From the NCBI GenBank assembly GCA_037349315.1, contig JBAIAC010000006.1:56850501-56914500 (forward strand): a stretch of DNA of 64,000 bases, read 5' to 3'. The translations under genes and the position numbers were made by a program. Each line of letters opens with the position of its first letter. The stretch's first letter is position 1. Positions 21,956 through 33,304 of this stretch are shown one piece after another. This DNA is from Chelydra serpentina (Eukaryota > Chordata > Testudines > Chelydridae). Below the pieces are notes generated by a model. It did no database searches and was not told where the DNA came from. It worked only from the letters and a program-made list of their open reading frames with translations.

Positions 21956-23815
21956 TAATTCCAACAACACAAGAATCCTGCAGCAACCCTGGGATATGAA
22001 CCTGGATCTCCCGAGTTTCAGGCCCTTCCTATAATGACAGGACCAGCCTTCCTTTACCCCTCAGAATTAAATATGGGTGAAAGCCTTCAACAGTAACTAA
22101 TACCCTGACATCCAGGCATCTTTGCTGCTGTTGAGCAGAGCAGGGTGAGACAAAAGCTATTCCAAGATGACCGTGGTCTCTACTGACTCAGAACACAAAC
22201 AGATCAAGTAGTAACTAATAAACAATCCTTTTGCAAGAAAACAAATGAAAAGGCAACATCTGGAAGATATAGTGACCAATTAGCATTACAAGATGTATGG
22301 ACGCCCAATAAAAACCTGCATAAAGCCAATAATTATTGCTTTACAAACATTAAAAATGGGCATTTCTTTAGTATCCTGCTACAAATAATCAGTTTGCTTT
22401 GCAGAAAAAGAGAATGGAATCATTATTTCTGTTCAACAATATTAAAGTGCTTTCTACTGTTGTATGTATGTATTTGAATATTCAGGAATAGGTAATGACT
22501 ATTCAATACAACTGTTCTCCCTCCTGTGAGATAGGTTTCAGTAGTATGGGGAACTCCAGTTACTAGAATTAAGGGACTTCAAGATCATATTTGCATGACT
22601 AAATGATGCAATTGTCTTTTATAGTTTGATTAATGTTATAGATTTATTGTGAGGATGATGTAATTGCATTATATATTAAACTAACTTCCCATGTTCTCCA
22701 GCTGAGAAAAGGATGCATCAAAGAAATCTGCTGAAATACATGCCCAAAATATACACTAGATGCCTTTTCAGAAGTTTAAAAGCTTTAAAAATTTCCATCT
22801 GACGTGTTGTGCTATTGCCAAGTAATCAGCAGGGGTCTTGAACTAAAAAAAGAAAAGAAATGAAAAAATAGACACTGGGAATATACTGAGATAGTGCAGT
22901 AGGTGAACAGAGGCGTTGACTAATTTAAGACCATTATTCGTCTATAACTAATACACTCACCAATAATTCCTCATTATCCCAAATACTTACAATCCTCATT
23001 AGAGCTATACTAAAAATTTCACATTACATTTTCTCTCCCTTCTACGTTCCCAACTCCCTTGCTGCTTTCTGTGTGGTGGCTTAAGCAGAGTAGAACTATC
23101 GTGCATTAGAACTCCCAGTAGACATCAGTGTTTTCTGCTGTAATAATAAACTGTTTCCCTTACAGGGGCTCTGGAGTCCCCACAGTTACCAAAGAAAACA
23201 AAGACAGTAGAGGTGGGCAGTGGAGTGAAGTCTTGGCTAGCAAAAAATAAAACGTAACTTCTTGGAGGGTGAAGGAACGTGTGGGACAACAGACATGCGA
23301 AGCTTTGCTTGTAACATTTCACCAATACAGCAGGCAGTGCCTAACTATTAAATGATGAGGGCTAGGAAAAAAATTCCCCTGTGGGGAAGTTTTTATGAAA
23401 TTCTTCACCTTCCTGTGACATATCTGCCAAACTGTCAGAGACAGGACTCCAGACCAGGTGGACCATTCCTCTGATCCAGTATAGCAATTTGTTTGTATTA
23501 TTATTCTATAAATGTAAAGCAATTAACAGAACCAATAATAAAACACATAGTAAAATATATTTCAGATTTTTAAAATAGTCATTTTACCAGCTGTTTATAA
23601 AGGTGTTGGAAATTTTCAGCTTAGTGGTTTGAACCTGCAAGCTATCGGCACACAGAGCTTCTACTGACTTCAGTTCATTTCCTTGCTGATTTTTCCTTCC
23701 ACATCACTGTAGATAGCTAGCTTACTATTTTAAGGTTTCTCATGAGTGCATGGTACTGGCACTGATTTTATTTTATTAAAGAAAAGGCAACATAGAAGCA
23801 TTTACTTGGAGGAAC
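21956..23815. other. AT-rich intergenic sequence, nothing identified
   Basis: I found no gene or firm repeat here. Confidence 0.45.
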
Positions 23816-23817
23816 GC

Positions 23818-23930
23818 AAGAACATAAGAATGGCCATGCTGGTTCAGACCAGTGGTCCAGCTAGCCCAGTATCCTGTCTTCTGACAGTGGCTGGTGCCAG
23901 ATGCTTCAGAGGGAATGCGCAGAGCCATGG
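23818..23930 (+). repeat. Amniote interspersed repeat fragment
   Basis: AAGAACATAAGAATGGCCAT, TGGTTCAGACC and AGCTAGCCCAGTATCCTGTC, then GACAGTGGCTGGTGCCAGAT, form a conserved repeat also present in part at 20397. It is probably a CR1-clade LINE end, but the class is not proven from this sequence. Confidence 0.5.
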
Positions 23931-24051
23931 AGGGCAAATTCTTCTCTGGTATTATTACGTATTTGTCAAGTCCCTAGTGATTGTGCTAGATGCTATAGAC
24001 GCACATGATTTTTTAAAAAAGGAATGCCCTCTCTAAAGAGTTTACAATCTA

Positions 24052-24128
24052 AGTGCCTGATCCAAAGCCTTCTGAAATCAGTGTTTCTTTCCATTGACTT
24101 CAGTAAATCTTGGATCAGACCCTTAAGT
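24052..24128. mobile_element. Micro-MITE, palindromic (CCTGATCC ends)
   Basis: About 75 bp forms an inverted repeat, GTGCCTGATCCAAAG against CTTGGATCAGACCCT, with TAA at both edges (24050-24052 and about 24123-24125). Similar palindromes occur near 48240, 51964 and 52155. Confidence 0.5.
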
Positions 24129-24309
24129 GACCAATGACATGGCAACACCACCACTGCAATTAAGACAGAATTGTCATGATGAGCCATGGAAACATATTGT
24201 AAAAGGGTGGTGTTGCCTGAAGGAGAAACTTTCCTGGCTGACAGCTCCAAAACAGAGCTCAGCCCGGGAGAGGGGAGGGGCCCAGTGCACAGGTGAGTCT
24301 TCCCTTTGA

Positions 24310-24680
24310 CAAGTAATCAAGAGAGAGCCTGAGTTCAGTGACACCCGGAGCTCGCACCCCGAACCCTCTCCTGCACCCCAACCCCCTGCCCCAGCTCAGA
24401 ACCCCCTCCCACAGCCAAACTCCCTCCTGTAGCCCACACCTCCTTCCACACCCCAACCCCCTTATCCCTGGCCCACCCCAGAGCCTGCACCCCTAGCCGG
24501 AGCCCTCACCCCCTCCCACACCCAATCCCCTGCTCAGTGAAAATGAGCAAGTGAGGGAGGTGGGGGAGAGCGAGCGATGGAAGAAGTGGGGGATGGAGTG
24601 AGCAGGGGGTGGGGCCTCATGGAAGGGGTGGAGGAAGGGTGTTCAGTTTTCTGCAGTTAAAAAGTTGGCAACCTTAGCTG
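24310..24680. repeat. GC-rich repeat with CACCCC-type units
   Basis: The stretch contains many imperfect copies of a CACCCCAACCCCCTGCCCC-like unit on the plus strand, followed by a G-rich segment. It looks like the interior of a turtle non-autonomous element with minisatellite-like expansion. No ends were fixed. Confidence 0.45.
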
Positions 24681-24829
24681 CAGGATTCATCCATGTATAC
24701 TGTTGCCTCCTTTCCTAGTATTTTGATATACAGTTGCCTCACTGCGAGTCCAGAAGAGGGAGCTGTGGTGCTCCTTCATTTCCAACATCTCTCCCTATTA
24801 AGCAGCTTCACAATTCCCTCATGTGGATC

Positions 24830-25163
24830 CAGTAGCGTAGCCGGGGGGGAGCAGGGGGAGTGGCCGCTCCCCCTGTGAGGAGAAGGCGCTTTAAAAGGCC
24901 CGCTGCGGGACCCGGGCTGGGGGGGGGGGGCGCTTTAAAAGGCCAGCGGCTCCTGCCGCTGTGGGAGCTGCGGGCCTTTTAAAGTGCCCCCCCTAGCCCC
25001 ACTGCCGGAGCCGGGCTCGGGCGGGGATTTAAAAGGCCCAGGACCGCTGCAGCGGCTGGAGCCCGGACCCTTTAAAGTGCTGCCGGGGTGAGTACAGGGG
25101 GAGCTGGGAGGCGCCTTTTTATAGCGTCGCTCCCCCTGTGCTCTAAACCTGGCTACGCCACTG
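24830..25163. mobile_element. hAT-type MITE (CAGTAGCGTAGCC ends)
   Basis: The ends CAGTAGCGTAGCC and GGCTACGCCACTG are inverted repeats, flanked by an exact 8-bp duplication TGTGGATC (24822-24829 and 25164-25171). The interior is very GC-rich with repeated CTTTAAAAGGCC blocks. A second, shorter member of the same family is at 35452-35671. Confidence 0.92.
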
Positions 25164-25171
25164 TGTGGATC

Positions 25172-26389
25172 CATTTTCCCCCAGCAATATTGGTCTTTGT
25201 CCAACAGATGGACCAGAGAACAAGGCTGTATGACACTGTGGGCATCTGCAGCCTTGTGTACAGATATGTCTAGATCCAACCAGAAATAACTAGAAGAATG
25301 AATGAATGCTCAAGACCCTAACTGTGATGATGAAGAAATACTACATTTGCAAATATACTACATTAAAATATTGATGGGGCCTCAGAGGGTAACTTTAGCT
25401 CTTGATACAAACCTTCCCACCATTTTGGGGGTATTCAGATCAGACATCTCCATACCTAACTTATACCAAGCCACAGAACCAAGGATGTTCTGCAATTAAG
25501 CAAGTGGGAAATACTTTTTTGTACCAACGTGTAACAGAACATTTGTTCTCCTCTCAGACAATAACATATTGAGAAATGTTGCCCATTGGAAAATATGGCA
25601 TTCATAAGTGTAGTTTAGATAGATAGATGGAAAAAATCTTCTTAGATCGCTTTTGTAATGCACCTAAGAAGTTCCATCAATCATTTCCCTACTGACTAAG
25701 CATTTTATTATACCCTTTAAAAAAGAAGAAGCTGAACATCATCCTTAAATAGCATCTTCCCCTGGCTATGAGCTCAGTGTGGGAAAAACAACAGAGAAAA
25801 GTGAGGAATGGGGAGCTTTTGCTCGCCTCGGGGGTTTCAAATTATGGAAGTTTTGGTTGCATCCCCACTGACAATCTCTCATGACCTATTGAAGCATGTG
25901 GACCTAACCCCAAAGTCGAGAACTAGGACTTTAGAGTATTTTGTAATTTTGCCTCCTATTTTGGAAGAAAATGTCATTTAATTAAATGTTCTTTAATCAA
26001 AATCATGTAAAGTTTGACCAGATATATGATGGCCGTGTGGCATGTAAATATATTAATGAAAAGCAATCTAGCACCTACAGAAAAACGATAATGAAAAAGC
26101 AAGATACATTTTTTTTACATTATCTTATGTGTTGAGTTAATTTATTTAAATTAGACACACTGGCTAGAAATAAATTTTAAAGTGTGGATTGAATTTCCTG
26201 TTGGAGATATTTGCAGATTCAGGTTCTCCTCTCTCCCCAAAAAGAACAAGTAACCAAACAAAAACAGTAAATAGAACTTTAAAGAAAGCATAGATATATT
26301 TTAAGTACAGCAGACATCTCTAAAATGATTTGCAACATCTCTAACAAAATTTGCACCTTGGCAGTGCTGTTTTAAAAACCAAATCTGAA
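25172..26389. other. Intergenic sequence, nothing identified
   Basis: I see no supportable feature. Confidence 0.45.
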
Positions 26390-26858
26390 AGGATGTGGAC
26401 AAATTGGAGAGAGTCCAGCAGAAAATGAAAATGATTAGGGGTCTGGGGCACATGATTTATGAGGAGAGGCTGAGGGAACTGGTCTTATATAGCCTGCGGA
26501 AGAGACGAGTGAGGGGGGGATTTGATAGCAGCCTTCAACTACCTGAAGGGGGGCACTAAAGAGGATGGAGATAGGCTGGTCTTAGTGGTGGTAGAGGACA
26601 GAACAAGGAGCAATGGTCTCAAGTTGCTGTGGGGGAGGTCTAGATTAGATATTAGGAAAAACTATTTCACTAGGAGGGTGGTGAAGCATTGACATGGTTT
26701 ATCTAGGGAGGTGGTGGAATCTCCGTCCTTAGAGATTTTTGAGGCCTAACTTGACAAAGCCCTGGCTGGGATGATTTAGTTGGTGTTGGTCCTGCTTTGA
26801 GCAGGGGGTTGGACTAGATGACCTCCTGAGGTCTCTTCCAATTCTAATCTTCTATGAG
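26390..26858 (+). mobile_element. 5'-truncated CR1, ORF2 tail
   Basis: It contains CR1 ORF2 C-terminal sequence (GGAGAGAGTCCAGCAG, GAGGAGAGGCTGAGGGAACT, TTAGGAAAAACTATTTCACT) and the 3' end TCCTGCTTTGAGCAGGGGGT through TTCTATGAG. Frameshifts and stops are present. It is moderately old. Confidence 0.92.
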
Positions 26859-27480
26859 CTCCTGATAGCATTTCCCCATGATTGACTGTCCTTCTGACTA
26901 AGGAGGAATGGACATGGCTCTTTCCGAAGGGTACCAGTTCTGCTCCTGAACTGATCAGAGGTATACAGAGCAATGCAAGGTGTTCCCTAGTGCTTCCAGG
27001 ACTTGATCGTACACCATTTAAGTTAATGGGACATATGCCATTGACTTCAGTGGGTAGGGCCAGCCCACAACATTTTAGTACGTATGGCAGGGAGCTCAAA
27101 TGACGCCCCCATGCCCGCTCGCTTGGGCCAAAACTTTGAAAGGTCTCAATTCTGCCTACTGTTCTACTCCTCTCATGGTACTGCTCTGCTACCAACCCCA
27201 ATAAAGGAGTATTAACAACTTAAAATGCCTTGTTCAAAAATTTTAAGTAACACTTAACTTTTAAATGCCTGAACAGCAAATGTAACTTTTCTTGTCTGCA
27301 TAGTAAACACTGGCATTTTTATCTGTTTGAATAATCAAAGTGGTGCTTTCCGCGCCTTCTTGGTTGCAAAGATTTGAACTGTTTCCTGAAGGTCCACAGT
27401 CTGCACCAGCTCATGCTCTATTGACACAGGAGAGGCTGGTCAGCCTCAATCTCTAGCAAAACTCTGGATTTTTACCAAGA
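26859..27480. other. Unassigned DNA left of the Harbinger genes
   Basis: It probably includes the decayed left part of the Harbinger element at 27481-31830. I could not find a left terminal repeat. Confidence 0.3.
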
Positions 27481-27810
27481 ATGTCCACACACCAACAAAT
27501 AGTGAAGAAGCCGGCAGCTTTGGAAATTTACCAGACCAGTGACCAGCTCAGGGAGAGGATTAAGCAGCTCAAAACCGAGTACCAGAAAACCAAGGACCAG
27601 AACCACACCTTGGGGAACTTGCCAAAATCATGCCTGTTTTATAAGGAATTCGACCAGGTGCTGGGCACTGCTCCCAGCATGGAGCCAATGGTGATGCATG
27701 ATGATCTGGACAGCTGGGATGGTGCCCTGTTGGTCCCAGAGTCCAGCATGGGGACTGATAGGAGCAAGCAGCAGGCATTGAATGGGGACAATGAAGTCAC
27801 TCTGTGCTGA
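27481..27810 (+). pseudogene. Harbinger Myb/SANT-like DNA-binding protein, N-terminal part
   Basis: The 109-codon frame contains the second half of a trihelix Myb/SANT-like domain: QLRERIKQLKTEYQKTKDQN (residues 22-41), then SCLFYKEFDQVLGTAP (49-64). An acidic linker follows (MHDDLDSWDGALLVP). In the family, this protein binds the transposon ends and assists the transposase. The first helix is absent, so the ATG is not native and the gene is broken. Out-of-frame similarity continues past 27810 toward 29750. Confidence 0.7.
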
Positions 27811-29023
27811 AAGTGGTTCCAGAGCAGGCTTTGGAGCAGAAGCAGCAGCACATTTGGGGTCCATACTTGGAGGAGCTGTTTGATGCTCCGCCTGAGGAAC
27901 AGCCCACAGTGCAGCCTGCAGCAGACACAGACGGGAAAGCAGCTGCCCCTGAGCAAAATAAGTTTCTGATTCCATTTTAATGTTTATTAATACAGTAACG
28001 GGAGGAATATCCGCTCTATGAACCAATGCAAAAGTTTTGAGATGCCCCAGCTAGCCACGTATATCCACTAATGGCAGATTGTATGCCAGCAGGGTCCGGT
28101 AACCAGGACATGCAAACAGTAAAGAATACCCTTAAAGTGTATTTTTACTGGCAAGGCAGATTTTTGCTAAGGTCATTTCTGTTTCTTAAAACTAAATAAC
28201 CTTACATTGCCATGCCTGTAAGTATGCTGCTCTGTAACCATTCTACAGTCTATCCAGCTGTCTGGAAACAATGGACTCTGTGCATGTGTTTGGGGAAACG
28301 TGTTCCATTCACAAAATCTAGTCCATTTCAGTTAGAGGTAGTCCATGTAATCCACAGGTGACAAAATCATGTGTCTCAAATATGACTGCAGTTTGAAATT
28401 TTGTCCAAAAATGTGCTGGGGGTAGGGAGTTCTGGCTCCATGCAGACATGCAGAAATGAATAAGCCACGTGGAAGCTAATGGAGCATCCTGTTGATTTCC
28501 TCATGATTTCTGACCCAGTCCCAGGTGCCGAAAGCTGCAAACTTTTCCTGAAGCAGGAACTCCAGATAGGTAGTCACACTGGAGGGAAGAGTGTATTTTC
28601 CAGGGTTACCTCAGGAGTTGACCAGCCCACTCCACTCAGATGTGCTGTTCATCACTATAGTTTGAATACTTCTGTTGCATAAACTGCAGGTTTTCCACCA
28701 GCAGCTTAGAATAACATTTTCCTTTTTCAATCAGGCATCACAAGAACATTTATGTCCTCCAAAATGTGGGAGGCTGGAAATCAGACAAAAAACATTTGTA
28801 GCAAGGGCGCTGATGGCAGCCCTGCCCCTCCACACCCAAACCGTTGTGCATTTTTAATTTACCATTGCGTCTGCAGTGGCAACTGGGGAGGTTCTGTGTT
28901 CTGAAGCATCCCTCGCACAATATATTGAAGTTCAGTTTGTAAAAGTAACATTTTAGGTCCTTTAAATTCCACGAGGATTTTTTCTGTGCTCCTGCACTGG
29001 GCTGTTTGAGACAATAGCCCTCT

Positions 29024-29737
29024 GTGCCTTGTCCTGTTTCAGGCTGCTTGGCTACTACTGGCTGCAGGACCTCCACAGCTCACCCACACTGCAGCAGAAG
29101 TCTGGCCCAATGTACCATCATGGACCATTCCAAGAGGAAGCGTTTCCATGATGGACTTATGGTTGAAGTTCTGGAGAGGGCCCACAAGCAGGTCCAGTTC
29201 CAGAGACCGAGGGACTTGCGGCCAGAGGAAAGGCTCAGGCTGGCTGCACAGCTTGAGGACGGGTTCAGCATGGGAGCAGGCACTTGCTTCACGGCTCCTG
29301 GAACAGGAATGGCAGCTAAGGGAGGAGGACAGAGCTCTGCAGAAAGAGCCATTGTTTGGCTTATATCAGTAATGACTGCAAGAGTAGTGGCTCCTGTTGT
29401 GTCACCCACTCCACAGCCTGAGTCCCCTGCGTGCTACCTTGTGCTGCAGTTCAGAAGCAGCTTGGGAGACTCCATGGCTGGCTGGCTGGCTCATGCAATC
29501 AGGCTCCACGAGCAGCTAGACAGGGCAACCTTGCCCTATGCAGTCCTCCATATTGATTCCCTCCTCGGTGGATGCCTCCGCCTCCCTCCCACAGCTCACA
29601 TGCACAGCAAACAGGGCAAAGAGAGCATGTGTCCAAGGCACATGCCATGGAAGGGGGTTTCTGTCTTGTTCACGGTTTCCACGTGTTCATGCCCTTTGGT
29701 TTTATTGGTTTTTTCCCCCCCCTGGAAGGTTCTTTGA
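29024..29737 (+). pseudogene. Harbinger accessory protein, C-terminal part
   Basis: A 237-codon frame begins with basic sequence (DHSKRKRFHDGLMVEVLERA, residues 34-53). A neighbouring frame then carries the helical, Glu/Gln-rich segment LEQEWQLREEDRALQK (29290-29345), so a frameshift lies between. This pattern fits the C-terminal coiled coil of the Myb-like protein started at 27481. I do not recognise the last 100 residues of the long frame. It is probably dead. Confidence 0.5.
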
Positions 29738-30289
29738 TACTGGGGTTTTGGTGAGGTAATGGCAGCTGGCCTGCCTAGGAATGGGTGAATGGTGTACTTT
29801 TCTAATATCTCTTTATAAATAGTTTATTTAATCAAGAAAGTGTTTCTACCATTGCGTCACATCATACGAAGCGTATTCAAAATAATACAACATACGATAG
29901 GGGACGCTTAAGAATTAGTATGCAAATACTATCCCTCAATATAGTTATCTACAGCCATTTATACTGCAGTCCCTTTCTGACAACAATCCATTCCGTGAAT
30001 AACCCCCTCCCCACATTTCATATGTAGTCATGTTATTCATAAGTACATTGCATGGCACTAAAATTCTACATTCCTTCCCAAGCACCCCAGCCCTCCCCAC
30101 ATTCAATGAGCCTCCATATCATCCCCCCACTCCCCAAGCACAGTCATAAAGGTACTTTTTGCTCTTTTCCGTTCGGCCATGCAAGTCCATAATGTCAGGG
30201 ATGTTGTGTACTCCCACTTCTGTTGCCCAGGTGCATCCAGCTGTGGTCAGTGTGCGTTCTGGCTGAGTGTACAGATTCAATGGCCCCTC

Positions 30290-31330
30290 GCTGTTCTAGG
30301 GCCAGTCAAGGAGAAATGGCTCACCTCCAGCTTCAAAAAGATCATGAAGAACACAGCAAGCCACAGTAATGCGGACAGAATTGATGACACTGGCACCAAA
30401 CGGGTCTGCAAACATCTCCAATGGGATTTCAATCTGCCAAAAGCACATTCAACAACCATTCGGCACCTGCTGAGAGTGTAATTAAACCATCTTTTGCCAG
30501 GGCCTCTGAAATCAGGGTATGGTGTCATAAGCCAAGGAAAAAGGACGTAGGCAGGTTTCTCCAGAATAATGGTGGGGACAGTAACTCCATTTATGACAAA
30601 TGTCATTTGGTGGGAATAGTGTCCCAGCCTGTCCATGAATATAGGCCCCTGATCGGTGGAAACCCTGGCATCATGAACTTTTCCAGTGCAGCCCATGTTG
30701 ATGTTCACAAATCACTTTCTGTGGTCCATGAGGACCTGCATAACAATGGAGTAGTACCCTTTGTGGTTTATGTACTCATGTGCTCCCTGAGAAAGGCAAA
30801 CTATAGGCACAAGTCCTATCAATAGCCACAGCACAGTTGAAACCCCATTCTCTCAAAGCCAGCAATTACCTCCGCAATATCTTTTATGCCCACCACTTTG
30901 GGGTAAATCACATCCCTGATTGCCTCAGATACCTCCACCACCACTTTACCCACACTTGACTTTCCAACACCAAATTGGTTTGCAAAAGACCTGTAGCAAT
31001 TTGGGGTAGCCATCTTGCAGATAGCTATAGCAACCACTTCTTGACTGGCAGGGCTAGCCTTATGTGTTTGTCTTTATACGGGAGGGTCAGGACAAGCTGT
31101 TCACAAAGCTCCAGAAATGTAGTTTTCTTCATGCAAAAGTTCTGGACTCACTGCTGGTCATCTCAGGTCTGCGTGAAGATGTGATCCCAGCAGCCTGTGC
31201 TTGTGGCCCTGCTCCAGAAGCACCAGTCCACATCGAGAGCATCAGAGGCTGTACCAAATGTACTGAGAAGCAGCAGCCAGTTTGAGTCTGCCATGCCTGG
31301 GTACTTCTCCTCTGCCTCCTCCTGCTCCAT
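30290..31330 (-). pseudogene. PIF/Harbinger DDE transposase, frameshifted
   Basis: The minus strand starts at an ATG (31330-31328) with a Glu-rich N-terminus. It continues through FLELCEQLVLTLPYKD (another frame) and the helix-turn-helix region ATPNCYRSFANQFGVGKSSV (from about 31010). The first catalytic aspartate appears in AID at about 30823-30815, after a one-base frameshift. Next come INMGCTGKVHDARV (second catalytic region, about 30700), ILEKPAYVLFPWLMTPYPDF, and RMVVECAFGRLKSHWRC, the third catalytic block with its glutamate. A further frameshift precedes CVLHDLFE near 30340. Domain order and length match DDE_Tnp_4 transposases of Harbinger. At least three frame breaks make it inactive. 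Confidence 0.88.
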
Positions 31331-31904
31331 CCTAAGCTGTGTTAGCTGCCTTTGATGGGTCAGAAAATGCCATTGAAATGTTCACTAGCGTCTCATGGAA
31401 TCTCTGCTCATTTCCTGACACAGGAGTGAAAGCGCAAGCAAGAGAAGTTCTTTAAAAGTGTCTCCTCTCTGGCTGGCTCTGGTAGCTGGGAGTGCACCAA
31501 CCAAATGACTGCTCAGCAGGATGTTCAAACGTCCTATAATGTGCACAATGGACAGTCAAGTTTTCCCACAGATCATGTTCAAATGTCCAGAGCAGCCACA
31601 TTTCAGGTGAGCACTAGGGAGTCTGGGATATAGTAGGTTTGATTCAGGTCTGCGTGCTGAAGTGTGAACACCATAGCCCCAGGCTCAAGCCTGGGTTAGA
31701 TCATTCTTAACATAGGGTTAACAATCAACGTGGACACTCAAGTCCTGGGTTCTCTAACCCAGGGTCAGATGACCTCGAGTGTCACTATCCCTGATCTTAC
31801 ATTGCAGTGTAGACATATCCAACAGGGTCACCTGATCTTACCTATGATTGGCCATATTAGCCTCAGGAAGAGCCTCAGAGCCAGTTCTCTCTTTATAGAA
31901 GACA

Positions 31905-32005
31905 ATCAGGTTGGTCAGGCATGACTTGGCCTTGGTGAATCCATGTTGACTGTTCCTGATCACCTTCCTCTCCTCCAAGTGCTTCAAAATGGGTTGAATA
32001 GACTC
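31905..32005 (-). mobile_element. Small CR1 ORF2 fragment
   Basis: Minus-strand translation gives [18 protein letters not shown] followed by KSCLT, the conserved reverse-transcriptase block seen at 18750-18830 in the intact CR1. It is only about 100 bp. Confidence 0.8.
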
Positions 32006-32704
32006 CTCTAGAGATTAATAGATAGGAGGATTCATCTGTCAGATTATCAACTTTTCCTTATGTTGTACTGCGTTCACATTGCAAGGATATGAAGATAGTC
32101 TGGTTCTAAACTTTTTTGTATGCAATAACACTTCATTTTAGTACTATGCCCAATATGCTTTGAGATCCCTGTTTCATTCCCAGTAAATACTATTTGATCT
32201 TCTGCAGAAACCACTTATTGACTTTCCCATAGTAAGGTTGTAATTATAAAGGACTATTTGAATGAAAAATAGCCAAACTCCGAGTTTTGTGCCACAGAAA
32301 AACACTGCAGGAGACAATTGCTGCTTGATGTGTGCGCCATATACGCATATGGTCTCCAGCTGTATTGTGAACTCACACTGATTTTCCTTCTCCAGATATA
32401 ATCCACTCTGATTCTTAAATATAATTTTTAAGTAGAAATTCTTCTAAACAAAACAATTGGTTTGAAATGGTCACTCACAGGAAAAGTAGTACTCTCTTTC
32501 CATGGAATTTTCTGAAATATAAGTTGTAGATTGAAATTTTCATGTAATTGTTTCTGGAAAATATGTGCTATGCATAGACTCATTGGTCAGCATTTCACTG
32601 CAGCTGGGTAGCAAATTTCAGTAAGTAATATGTCCTCCTGTTTTGACTAGAGACCTGCAGGATCTCTGCATTTTCAAAAATCGTGACAATGTAATCACTT
32701 ATTT

Positions 32705-32930
32705 GTCATGGAATTTGGCCAAGATTTTCAAAACTAGGTGCCTAAAGTTAGTATCTCCTAAATCCAGATTTTGACACCTAAATAAGCTCCCTAAAAGTTT
32801 CCGGATGCCCAAGACTTTTGAAAGTCAGGCTACTTACCACCATATTTAAGCACTTAAATAAGTGGCCTGACTTTCAAAAGTGCACTAAATATGGACTTAG
32901 GAGGCCCTGACTTTAGACATCCACTGTTAT
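32705..32930. mobile_element. Palindromic MITE (TTTTCAAAA / GGTGCCTAA type)
   Basis: The segment has inverted halves: ACTTTTGAAAGTCAGGCTAC against GTGGCCTGACTTTCAAAAGT around 32845, and related CCTAAA/TTTAGG ends. It is a short non-autonomous DNA transposon of a widespread amniote type. Ends are approximate. Confidence 0.5.
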
Positions 32931-32989
32931 AAATTGTGGCCTTTAACTCCTTCTGTATTTAAGGATCTGTCACAGGTAAGGATACTATG

Positions 32990-33304
32990 CAGTGTAGTTG
33001 TCGCTGTGTCCCAGGATACAAGAGAGACAAGGTAGGTGAGGTAATATCTTTTACTGAACCAACTTCTGTTGGTGAGTAAGACAAGGTTTTGAGCCACACA
33101 GAGCTCTTCTACCTGCAATGGTCCCTTAGAATATTGTGCTAACTACTTATGCTAAACAATCTGTTCCACTTTGCATTTAGCTATGATGCTCAGAGTATGT
33201 TTCCCAGACCTGAAAAAGAGCTCTGTGTGAACGCGAAGGTTTGTCTCTCTCACCAACAGAAGTTGGTCCAATAAAAGATATTACCTCCCCCGTCTTGGCT
33301 CTCT
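32990..33304. mobile_element. Palindromic, possibly Penelope-like repeat, family B
   Basis: Two inverted arms (about 33022-33120 and 33200-33304) share GAGGTAATATCTTTTACTGA, ACCAACTTCTGTTGGTGAG and AGAGCTC blocks. To the left lies an unpaired end, GTAGTTGTCGCTGTGTCCCA, which resembles the outer end of the 59188 repeat. The right arm holds CTGAAAAAGAGCTCTGTGTG then GCGAAGG, a decayed hammerhead-like core (CUGAnGA, stem II, GAAA). The Penelope link is an inference. No protein is encoded. Confidence 0.55.

Larger units (their letters stand above)
27481..31830. mobile_element. Two-gene PIF/Harbinger transposon remnant
   Basis: A Myb/SANT-like accessory gene on the plus strand (from 27481 to about 29750) faces a DDE transposase on the minus strand (31330 to about 30290). 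This convergent pair is the usual Harbinger structure. The right end has TTACATTGCAGTGTAGACAT at 31798-31817, matching the GTCTACACTGCA terminal motif of Harbinger MITEs in this window (42025). The left end was not found, so the left coordinate is the first coding similarity. Confidence 0.78.
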
